Position numbers and translations under genes: made by a program
Shown here: positions 1 to 10,500 of the stretch, piece by piece
How the letters are laid out: the number at the start of each line of letters is the position of its first letter
How positions within the stretch are numbered: position 1 is the first letter of the stretch
The notes under the pieces: model-generated
What the model was told of the DNA's origin: nothing
Databases searched by the model: none
Seen by the model: the letters and a program-made list of their open reading frames with translations, nothing else
Assembly (NCBI RefSeq): GCF_000764305.2
Contig: NW_025947446.1
Span: 372,001 to 436,000 of the forward strand
Direction of reading: 5' to 3'
Source of the DNA: Hyalella azteca
Lineage: Eukaryota; Arthropoda; Malacostraca; Amphipoda; Hyalellidae
DNA length: 64,000 nt

Positions 1-2154
1 CGGTCTGTGGAAACAGTTGTAAATCGTTGCCAGATATATTCTGTGTTAGCAAGTAAACATTTTCATGAAGTAAAGAATAACTGCCTGAATCGTTCCTTAG
101 CCCGTAAATTTTCGCGCATCCCGGGCAGGTTGCAAATATTTTTTAATACAGTGTAATCATGACTTACTGAGGATGCTATCTGAATGTTAAGATTGATAAC
201 CACTATATTATTCATGGGACAATTAAGGCTTTTTTTCATTCTTTAACAGCGCGGAACATTTCGACTATATGTGAAATGAGAATGCAGAGTAATTTGCGCT
301 ATTATTCGCGCTTTGCGGACGGATAAATTCTGTTCCGGAATCTGGGCAATGCTCAAGTGTTGCATTATCTTCCTATGATGATTGAAACAGAAAAAACATT
401 CACAGTGCGTATCGACTTTTTTCACGAAATTTTAAATTTAAAACTGTGAGATTTACTTGCACATTCAGAATATTTTATTCGCGTGTAATGATACACCGAG
501 CAAGATTACTTAGGCAGGATAGATCATAATTGATTTCAGTTTATTTCCTGTCTGTTAAGAAATTCATAAAGCATCTGACCGACGCAGAATGCGTTCGGTA
601 TTGAAGAAGTTGTATTTGTTGTTCTATTATTGTAAAAGCTGCGTATTTTCAGTTTTCATTTGCTTTAAATTCATATTGTTGTTATACCCGTGCTAAATGA
701 TCAATGAAAATAATGAATAATTAAACTCTTTGGCGTCTTTTGCTTTACTATTTTGGAAAAATAAGAATTTCTCTAAAACATCTTTGCTTACCGATAAACA
801 GCTAATTTAGTGCGTGAATGACGGGCCGTAGCTCGAAGCTCATGTTATTCATAAAACGCTTCTTAGCTTGCCGCTATTTATATGCTCGTATTTGCTATGG
901 CCAATACGTGATAATTGTGCTCAGTGAGAGGTGTTTGCAGTGAAACTAAAACTTCTTTCCTTTGTAACAAATACCTAACTAACCAATTTTCTTAAATTGT
1001 AACAGAAACAATTTCCCGAGGGTTGGATAATACATTTGTTGCACGTTATAAAATGAAAGAAAATGTACGCTTAAATTCATCGTTACAATTTAAAGCAAAT
1101 CTATAAAGTTAAGTTTGTCAATGAAATTCTTGGACCTTTCATTGATAATTCAACTGATTATTTGGCCATTCTAGGACATTATCCGTTCACATCTAAAATC
1201 CACCACAAATATTTTTGTATTTTTGTAAGATTCATCTTGGGAACGATTGTATTTTTGGAATTAAACGATTGTATTAAAAAAAAAAACACTGAACGTTATA
1301 AGTTTTTGCAATCTTCCAGGCCTTATTTTCCAAATTGAAACCGATCCTGGCATTATTAAGAACAAAGCTATTTATCCGCTATGCACTCCTGCGAGCGTCA
1401 TCAGATGTACTTTTGTCCGCTCTGTTTTCATGTAGTCATTGTAGTGCGCTAAAAGCCAAGTTAGGTGTGTGTGTGTGACGGGTGCTGAAAGTTAACCGCG
1501 CTCTAAATAAAAACGAAGCGGAAAAAACTGAAATCACTCGCATACTTATTGGAATTAAATTAATTCACTGTTAATACGGTCAAGATCAGATTCGTATATA
1601 TATCGTACTTCTCAATCCCGAAGCGAATTACACGAAAGGCTCCCGCTGACATCGGGCTCAGGCTGCTGTCAGCTGCATACCTGCACCACGGCTCTTTCCA
1701 CTTATGACGGAATAGAGGACTTGCTTACAACTTCAAACAATTAAATTGTGATTTTCATAAATAATTCTCTACTCGATTGCGCTTTACCCCTAGCAACTTC
1801 ATAAACTAGACTTACTTAAGTACGCCACATGGCTGTCGGCAACGGCAATGCATCACATTAGACGTTGCTTAGTTCATGGTTGAATTAATACTGTATTAAT
1901 TCAACCATGGCTTAGTTCACTCAGTCGCCTGTAAATTTAACGATGCTACGGAAGTCATATTCAGTCCGCGGTCTGGTGGTGCTTGACAGGTTTCATGCCG
2001 CTCCTAGGATGTTAATATTATTGCGCAATATCATTGAGCGTCTATGACCCAAATTGGCGGTTTGCACATCATATTGAGTGATATCAAAATCTTAAGAAAA
2101 TATCCGCAATTGGGAAGATATTGTGCCGTTTAGAGGCCTCTGCGCACTGCAATA
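1..2154. other. AT-rich non-coding flank
   Basis: No open frame with coding character, splice-flanked exon or RNA gene was recognised on either strand. It holds short homopolymer runs (for example around 1276), a short GT run near 1470 and the perfect palindrome listed separately. Confidence 0.5.
1867..1919. repeat. Perfect palindrome inside a 10-bp direct repeat
   Basis: Two 17-nt arms (CATGGTTGAATTAATAC at 1875-1891 and its exact reverse complement at 1893-1909) are separated by one T. The structure is bracketed by the direct repeat GCTTAGTTCA at 1867-1876 and 1910-1919. Arms and direct repeats overlap by two bases. It looks like the footprint of a template switch or a hairpin-mediated duplication. 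Confidence 0.9.
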
Positions 2155-2222
2155 ATGAATACTCGTTCAGTTTCAGTGGCATCAGTGTTTGCTGTTTTGA
2201 TTTTAGTGGCTCAGAGCGTCAG
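2155..2222 (+). CDS. Candidate signal-peptide exon (orphan)
   Basis: An ATG opens a frame with a short polar start (MNTR) followed by a hydrophobic stretch (SVASVFAVLILVAQSV), like a signal peptide. It runs directly into CAG|GTCAGT, a good 5' splice site after 2222. The exon would end in phase 2, so it cannot join the phase-1 acceptor of VWA5A-like exon 2 at 5157. No partner exon was found. It may be chance; there is no homology support. Confidence 0.2.
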
Positions 2223-2849
2223 GTCAGTGAGGCTCGGCCCGCTCAGCCTGACGCTGACAGCCTGCCTCCTCAGTAAGTCCCTAGCGCTAGCGGTGGTTAG
2301 GAGTGGTAGTGTCGGTCACGTCACCTATCATCATGGCGGCAACTTCTGGCCTTCATTGAGCTTTATCGTGGAAACGACACCCAGCTTTATGTAGTGTTAA
2401 ATTGTAATACAGGGTTAATTAAATTGAAGATTATACTAATCGTTGGAAAAGGTGGAGCAGTACTAATTACTGATCAAGAAGTACCTACTCTTAGTTTATT
2501 TTTATAATTTTTCGTGAGTAAACATTTCCCTGCTAGAACCAATGCTAGGATCATTTCTCACTATCATACTATGTGCTTATTTATCTTAACTTTTATTACC
2601 GAACATGGTTCATTTTTGCTAAAAAATAGATTGCTTGAAATTCTAGCAAGCGGCTGTTCCCACAAATCACAATATATTGCGCAACCTTTCAATACAAATC
2701 CAAGACTATGATTATATGATATTAGAACTAAGCTGATAAGCCGCTTCACGTCGTGCGCTTGTTGCAGTTCGAGCGCTGGTAGGATTATGGAAATCCCCGT
2801 CCACTGTCAACACAGTCAATCAAACTTATTCCCAGTCTAGCATCATTAG

Positions 2850-3303
2850 CATGTCATACCAAAGTTTGACATGCAAGACATTTTCCCTCTAAAAATCTAA
2901 GAGTAGGCTATCCGAGAGTCGTTCGCTTGGACTGATCGAAGTCCTCAATTTGGTGTACCGTGTACCTACCTAGTTTTTTGGATGTGTGGTATTATAAGAT
3001 CCAGCAATTCACCAAAGATTCCAGTGTCCGTACGTAAGTAGTTACGCCAATCTGAGTGTTCACATAGTAGTTAGCATTAGACATTCACAAAATTCACATG
3101 AGAGAATTTTCGTCTCCTCAATAACCATTGTCCGAACTACTGGTTACGTCTGCATCTCTTCAATCTAATCTTGCTTGCATAAAATACGATCACTGCAGCG
3201 AGCAATACTAATTTCTCCACTGTCACAAAACTGAACCAAAGTTTGAACAGTGTGGACGCCTGTCAGTTTTCCATCTTGTATGTTAAACTTTGGCATGACA
3301 TGC
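2850..3303. mobile_element. MITE-like element with 30-bp inverted repeats
   Basis: The arm at 2850-2879 (beginning GCATGTCATACCAAAG) is the reverse complement of 3274-3303 at 27 of 30 positions. The 454-bp unit between the outer ends has no coding capacity. No convincing target-site duplication is visible, so the outer boundaries are approximate. Confidence 0.5.
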
Positions 3304-3365
3304 AAGATTGACGATAAATTTGACTTGTGGACTAGGCTAAACGTTTATATGTGGACTCGTACACG

Positions 3366-3480
3366 CCAGGATATTCGCTCCGTATTTGGTGGTGTGAAGC
3401 TCACATTATTTAAATGAATGGCGGTCTTTCGAGAAGATGTTAGGCGTTACGCGTTACTATCACGGCTGATGGGTGATTGG
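3366..3480 (+). repeat. Diverged relative of the 57-58 kb fold-back repeat
   Basis: Blocks such as GATATTCGCT, GGTGGTGTGAAGCTC followed by TATTTAA, and GATGTTAGGCGTT followed by GGCTGATGGGTG recur in the same order at about 57812-57863 and 57930-57967. This indicates the same interspersed family, with substantial divergence and small indels. Confidence 0.5.
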
Positions 3481-4501
3481 GTGTTACGGTGTTACGTTCT
3501 TGAGGGATGGGTGATGGGGTTTACGGCTGAGCTCATGATTTTTTACCGATAACCTACAATGATGACGATCACGAATAAAGATATTTGAATCTGGCTGAAA
3601 GGCTTTGTTGGTGCAAGACTGCTTGTGGTTTGCTGGCGTCTTTCATTAAAAACTGGTAGTCAGCGAAGGAAAATATGTGCTTAGATCAAGTGGTCTGTGT
3701 TCTCAAATAATCCAAGAGAAACAAATAGCGACCCATGCATAAAATGATTCCCAAACTCTAACTTAGGTTCGTTGAGCTGCAAGTGAGAGCACTTATTTTT
3801 TTTAAATAACGTCATTCGACTGAATACTCTCCATAACATGCATTATGTTAAAAATCCGATATTTATCTAGTAAAAGCATTCTGAGGACATACGGTCACAT
3901 ACCGTACCAGATTTTGCAATCGTCTGTTGGAACAGCCAGTATGTTTCAAGGATTTTCTCTGCTTGAACGCAATTCTACGGGGCAGGGGAATAAACTCGTG
4001 AATTTATTGGCTGTTTCAGTACTGAACAGTGAGCATTGAATGGATTAAAAAAATTATTAAGGATTATTTTCGACGTAGTAAGGTAATTTTCGGAACGCCG
4101 ACGACATGTTTGTAGGATTTTGACTCTTTAAAGTTTAAACTTTTGGCTCGCGCCAACGATACTGCGGGACTTAGCTCCACTCTAACTGCTCCTGAGCAGT
4201 GATTTAATCTTGATTAACTCACAGTTTGATGAAAATTAGCCAATCAATTGTGATATACTTAAGAAATGACCTCTTATTTTTGTAATAATTTGGTTAATTA
4301 AGCGCCGTCGGAGATTATAGAAGCCTTTATCGGTCTTGACTATCTTAAGTGATTTTTCTGCACATAAATACATAATGTAATTCTTTTAAACAGGTATCAC
4401 GTATACAAACTATTTACGGAGCATTCGGCGTTGCCGTTTGTGAGCGAAACTTTTGCAGGTTAAAAATCCAAAGATAATTTACCTGCAACACTGCAACAGC
4501 C

Positions 4502-4550
4502 ATGCGGTCTGATTGGTGCATCTACGGCCTCATCGGCTATGTTGAGTATG
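4502..4550 (+). CDS. First coding exon of the VWA5A-like gene
   Basis: The ATG at 4502 opens 16 codons ending in a phase-1 G directly before GTGAGT at 4551. The next exon begins with GA at 5157, so the junction reads Gly and continues into the VIT domain without a break. The encoded segment CIYGLIGYVEY aligns by position with the start of mammalian VWA5A, and only this exon makes the protein family-length. It is an inference from phase, splice consensus and length. Confidence 0.7.
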
Positions 4551-7500
4551 GTGAGTGATCAATGGCTACGGACAAAAATTTTAAGATAATTCTTCCAAAG
4601 CCGGCCTAAACTTTTCAGAACAACGGATCAGTCCTAGGCTGAACTTTTTGGATATCTTACAAATCTCCAAACAAAATATGACGTAATTTGAGCCATATTT
4701 CGATTTCGTTTTCATTTCACTCCTATTTAAAGTTCAGCAAAGCAAAATTGAAGCAGTTAGTTGCGCGTTCGAGACCGCAACAAGCTGCGACTATTCTACG
4801 ATGTTAAGAATCGGCGACAGGGCTACGGCCTAATGAACTCTGAAACCGCTATTATATTGTGAACTGCTACACTATCATTTCGCTGCTTAACTTGCCATAC
4901 TTCAAATCCCGACAAACACTCGAGTTCCTCGTGACAATTGACATTTGCCCAGTTTTGCATCCAACTTTACTTTCGTGCGGAGCCATGCTTAAAATTCCAA
5001 TTCGAAACGACCGTGCCTAGATGTACTGGAGTCAGTATGTTCTTCAAACAAGACGCAACTAATGTTTTCATATTATTTTTTCATTTCCTGCTTGATTTGA
5101 ATTTTTTTTCCTTGTTTTCATTTCCTGCTTGATCCTAAAACTCTTGCCTATACCAGGATATTACGATTCCTTCAACGTGCCTCTTGAGAGCGTGAGCTCT
5201 AGCGTGAGTGTGCATGGCTACGTGGCTCATGTAAAATCCACACTCCGCTACCGCAACCCTAGGAACCAGCCCCTCCAGGTGATCTCCCTTTACATGGTGC
5301 CACGTCTAAGCTCCATTTGAGCTCATTCTAAATTAAATCTGATCTGCCAATCCATGACAAATTTGTGTGACCATCAAGCAGTCCAGGTAAACACAGCCAA
5401 ACTTTATGTACTAAAAGCAGGTTTTCTATACCAGTTGGTTTTATATACCAGAATGGGATCATTACGTTTTTATATACATGCCTTCAATGGTAGGACTCCT
5501 ATGCCGTTGTTGAGCGTCGCTCATGCTTGTAGCACTAATTTATCAAATCTTGGTCTAAAGGACCATTATGTAACATAATCGAATGATTTATAAGGCGGAG
5601 TTGGTTGAGTACAATCTTCCCTGACGAAGGTGTTGTTGCGTAGGTGTATTTCAGGACGCCCAAGGACGAGAGCAGCGCTCTGTATCACGTCGAGGCGAAG
5701 ATACAGGATCGCAACATCGTCGCCAAGTGCCTCGAGGTTAAGAAGGTGAGCGATTGCTGGATATTTTATATAATATTGGTTACTAGAGTCTCCGCTGTAA
5801 ATTTTCTATATCCGTGCTCGGAGAGTTTCTGACACCGGACACGTGAAAAGATGGTTCTGTTGACCTGAGCTGAGAAAATTACACTAAAGCCGCTTGCTGA
5901 AAGACCGCTTGATTGCTTGATACGTTACCTTATTTTCGTGCATGCAATGACATTTATTTACGCTGAAATTTTTATTTAATTTGGGCTTCAGGCGGCGAAG
6001 ATCTACGAAGACGCCCTAAGGGCTGGAAAGACTGCGCTGCTGGTGCGCGAGGAGCCAAAAGTGACTGACATCTTCAACCTGGCCCTTGGCAACCTCCCTC
6101 CAGGTCTAAAAATTGTCGTAGATAAAATTATATAATTTTATATCGACTCAATAGTTTCATCATTTTCTAAATCAAATGACATAAATTTGCACCGAATCAA
6201 TAGTTTAATCATTTTTATATCATAACCATAAAATCGGGAAGGTAGATATGGCAAAATAACCACACGAAAGCGTTCGGATTCCATGCTGTTTGTCCCTCAC
6301 GGATTATTTAGTTCTTATAACTTGACTGACTTCTGGTTCTATAAACTATCATAATTAACACTTGACTGATGCCTCGAGTCCCCAGACCCCCCATAGGAAT
6401 CTCGATGCACCGTGGCAGGTTTATGTCGAGATCGCTGACTCAGCGGGCCTCTCGAGCGCGCCGTGTCAGCGTTTCCCGCGTAAACAAACTGCCGAACAGC
6501 TAGCTAGCTTGCTCACCGGCGCGGCCAGGCTTGGGTGCACGCACATAACTACTATGTCACTACTACCATACATCATACGTGCATATGTACATAATCCTAA
6601 TCCTTCATAAAAGCGAAAATTATCAAGTATTGTTGGATAATGTATTCAATTTCTTTTGCTGGCGATTTTCCTTGTCGCTTGCGATTCGAGAGAAACCATC
6701 TCTTAATAGCAATGGAACTTGCTAAAATTTGCATATTCTTAGGTGGCTCATTATATATAGAGTTGTGTCGTCTAACTTATTTTAAGACTCTTATCTTTGG
6801 AAGATTTTATAATTTCATCGAGTTTTTTGTTCATATACTTAGCCTAAAATTATCGAATAATTGTAATAGAACTTGTAATAGAAAATAGAATATTTAAACA
6901 TTTATGTTTTATTCTAGCAAGGTCTATTAATGGCTTGGCCAAGATGTCTCAGACGGGCGTCCATTACGTACGTTGAGGACGTTTGTTGGTTGTGCTGAGA
7001 GCACGTACGTTGAGGACGTTTGTTGGTTGTGCTGAGAGCACGTACGTTGAGGACGTTTGTTGGTTGTGCTGAGAGCACATTGAGGACGTTTATGTACAGA
7101 GAGCTCGTGCGAGGTGACGCTGTCGCTGGTATGCGAGCTGAGGGTTGCTACAGACGGGGGCGTGGAGTTCCGTCTGCCTACAGTGCTCAACCCGCGCTAC
7201 CAGCCTGCGTCCTGCGCCGGACCTGTTGCCCCCGTCGGGTTGGGTAGGAAACACATCAAGACTCGTTCTATTATTTCACTCATACTCATTATTTCAGAAT
7301 ACTTGATTCGCATTTTCATTGGTCTTTTTGATTCAAAACTGCTCGCAGGTATCACTCATTCGTTGATTATATATGCCGAATTCTCATGAATGTTTCTAAC
7401 TTTGAGTCACTTATTCCCTAATTAGCCATCAGCTTAGATGTCATTTTCCATAAGCCACAGCTTGAGCATCAAATTTCATGTCAGTTTTAACTTATCTTCG

Positions 7501-10500
7501 TGTAGGCGTTGCATTAGAATATTTCTGTGGTGCTCTGCCAGCTACAGTCGAGATTCTCTGAGCGTCTCTCGCAACATCTGACTGGGTCAGATGGTGGTTA
7601 GGAGAGTATCATCTTGAAAAAGACATTAAAAACTCACTGTTCTTCCAGGACATTAAAAACTGCCGCTTACGTCATGATTTAGGGTCGCCAAGTTTTACCA
7701 GCATGATTAGACCAATAAATTAAAGACAACCTTATAACTGCATTCATATACCATATAGAATATATCATATACAGTATAAAGTTTGTTCTGGGTCCTTTGG
7801 AGAGTTGTTCATGCGACTATCTTTGAATTATTTTCGAGGTTCTGAATATGGATTGCTAGGCTACACTTCTTCGTGCGTCATTCAAATGAAGCAGATCATG
7901 CCGTAGGTGCAGGGAGTGTGAATGTTTTATTCAATGCATAGCATGCCGTATCAACGGTCTATTCATTCTTTTATTGTTTACTGATCAATTAAATTCCTAG
8001 CAAGTGTTTTTTGTTTTCAAAAACTATATCTGTTTCTTCGATTTTTTATTCACCCAAGTTCATCCATACCACTAACCAGTCACATGATATGGCTAGGGAC
8101 ACCAATGCTTTACCAACCCAGTTGTTCATCTATTGAATTGTTTTACTTATGGTTTAACCATGGCACTTACCATACCTCAGCATGGCTGGTCTTAACAAAC
8201 AATTATTTATGAAGTCATGCCACGCTTTAACTATCCCCATGTATAATTTTATCAACGGTTTTCCCACATCTTTGACCGTCCCTCTTGATGGATTCACCAA
8301 TGGTTTATCCATGCCACTTACCATCCCTCAGCATGGCTGGTCGTAACAAACAATTGTTTACCCACGGTTTAACCATCCCCATATATACTTTCATGAACGG
8401 TTTTCCCACATCTTTGACCGTCCCTCTTGATGGATTCACCAATGTTTTACCCATGGCATTAACTATCCTCCTAACCTTTGTCTTGACCGTCCCTCTTGAT
8501 GGATTCACACGGTTTAACCATCCCCATATATACTTTCATGAACGGTTTTCCCACATCTTTGACCGTCCCTCTTGATGGATTCACCAATGTTTTACCCATG
8601 GCATTAACTATCCTCCTAACCTTTGTCTTGACCGTCCCTCTTGATGGATTCACCAATGGTTTACCCATGGCATTAACTATCCTCCTAACCTTTGTGTACT
8701 GGAGACCTGAGCGCCGTGGCGGTGGCCCAGACGCCGTACACTATGGACGTGAGGGCGACGGTGAGCGGTGCCCTGGACATCGCCTGCATCCTATCACATC
8801 ATCGCCACTCAGACGCCATCAGCGTCACCATCCACGACGACTACAAGAAAGCCTCGGTCAGTTTCGTATCCAGTCACTCGTTTCTTTATCTAGACTTCGT
8901 AATTATCTTTGGACTTCATAATCTTCCCTAGACTTCATAATCATCCTTAGACTTCATAATCATCCTTAGACTTCATAATCATTCCTAGACTTCATAATCA
9001 TCCTTATACTTCATAATCAACGGGGAGGCTGTTCCACATGTCGGTGATTCGAAGCGAGAAGAAATTTTGTCGCGTGGAGAAGTTGCAGCGCAATTTTTTT
9101 AGCTTATAGCCGTGGCCCCTGGTGTTGGTTCTTGTTTCAAATTCTAGTAACCCTTCAGGGACCTTGTCATAATCATCCCTTGACTTCATAATCATAATTA
9201 GACTTCATAATCATCCCTAGACTTCATAATCTTCCCTAGACTTCATAATCCTTTTGTGAAAAAACTTTCAATGTTTAACGTCGAGGCTTTCATATTTAGT
9301 TAATTCTGCTTAGGATATGTCTAATTCTTGCCCGTATAATTTAATCTAGTATTCATTATAATATTTAAAAAGCAAGGAAACGCCAAGTAAATTCATCGTA
9401 TCCTCATCGAGAACGTTTTCGATTCATATATGTTTTATTTACTTTGCGTTTTGGTTGTCTTTACATTTTGGTTAACCTTCGTTTTAAGCAAACTATTGAT
9501 GTACGAACTGGTAATATTTCAATTCATTTAATATTGTATATAGACTAAAACTTTAGGCATTACGTACGGTTCCTTGCGTAAATACCAATGATAATTAAGC
9601 TACCGTTAAAAGCCTTCTTATATTGATTATCATTATCGAATTTTCTACTATACGATTCGTCGCTCTAAATGCGTTCGCGATCATTGGAGCTCGTCATGAT
9701 TGTGTCTTGTGACGACATAGCTCGGTATTACAAAGGCTGGTTTTACGGTTTTTCAAAGGCTGATACGTGACGGTTGTCATCATGATATATCCATCGTACT
9801 GCCTTATCAAAGTATATACCTATGTTCCCTAACAAAATTTATGGTTGATTACAATGTTCATGGAAGTGTGACGAGTCGTGACCCTGAAGAGAAGAGTTCC
9901 TATAAGAACGATTTCATCAAATGTTTTTTGTGTGAAAAATGCATTTTCTTTCGATTATTTTTGAGTTTTCTATCGTAATGCAAACTCTTAAAAGATTTGA
10001 CGATCTGCCAAAATAAAACAAACGAGTATTGGCATGAGTTGCAGTGTTGATAGTATAATCAGAAATAGGAGGAAGTATAAATAGGATAGGAAGTAAAAAT
10101 AGGATAGGAAGTAAAAATAGGATAGGAAGTATAAATACTAGTAGAGTAGGAGTAAGAGCAGCAGTATATAGAAGTTCCTGCCGGGTAAGATGTTGTTTCT
10201 GTTGTGGCTTGAAATTTGTGTTGTTCATTGGTCAGCATATACCTCAATGTCAAGAATTTAAAATCAAATAAAACGGACAAAAAATTCATCATTTCATGTC
10301 AATGAAAACGTTTCGGAGTCCAGCTCCATCGTCAAACCTAAAACACATGTATAAACAATTAGTAAACTAAATTTACATTGAAGATCTTTAACCTTAAACA
10401 TAAATCGTCAAATGAAAACAAATAAGAATGAAGTAAATATTTGCACAGACAAATCTATCTATTTACAACTTCGAGGGAACATGAATCTTGATAAACTTGC

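Larger units (their letters stand above)
2223..4501. other. Intergenic region upstream of the VWA5A-like gene
   Basis: No coding exon recognised. It contains an inverted-repeat element (2850-3303) and a diverged relative of the 57-58 kb fold-back repeat (about 3366-3480). The promoter of the gene starting at 4502 should lie in its downstream part, but I see no decisive TATA or initiator arrangement. Confidence 0.4.

Noticed and set aside
8285..8668. Open frames on both strands over the 145-bp array
   Set aside because: Repetitive translations with no family match; the array is intronic.
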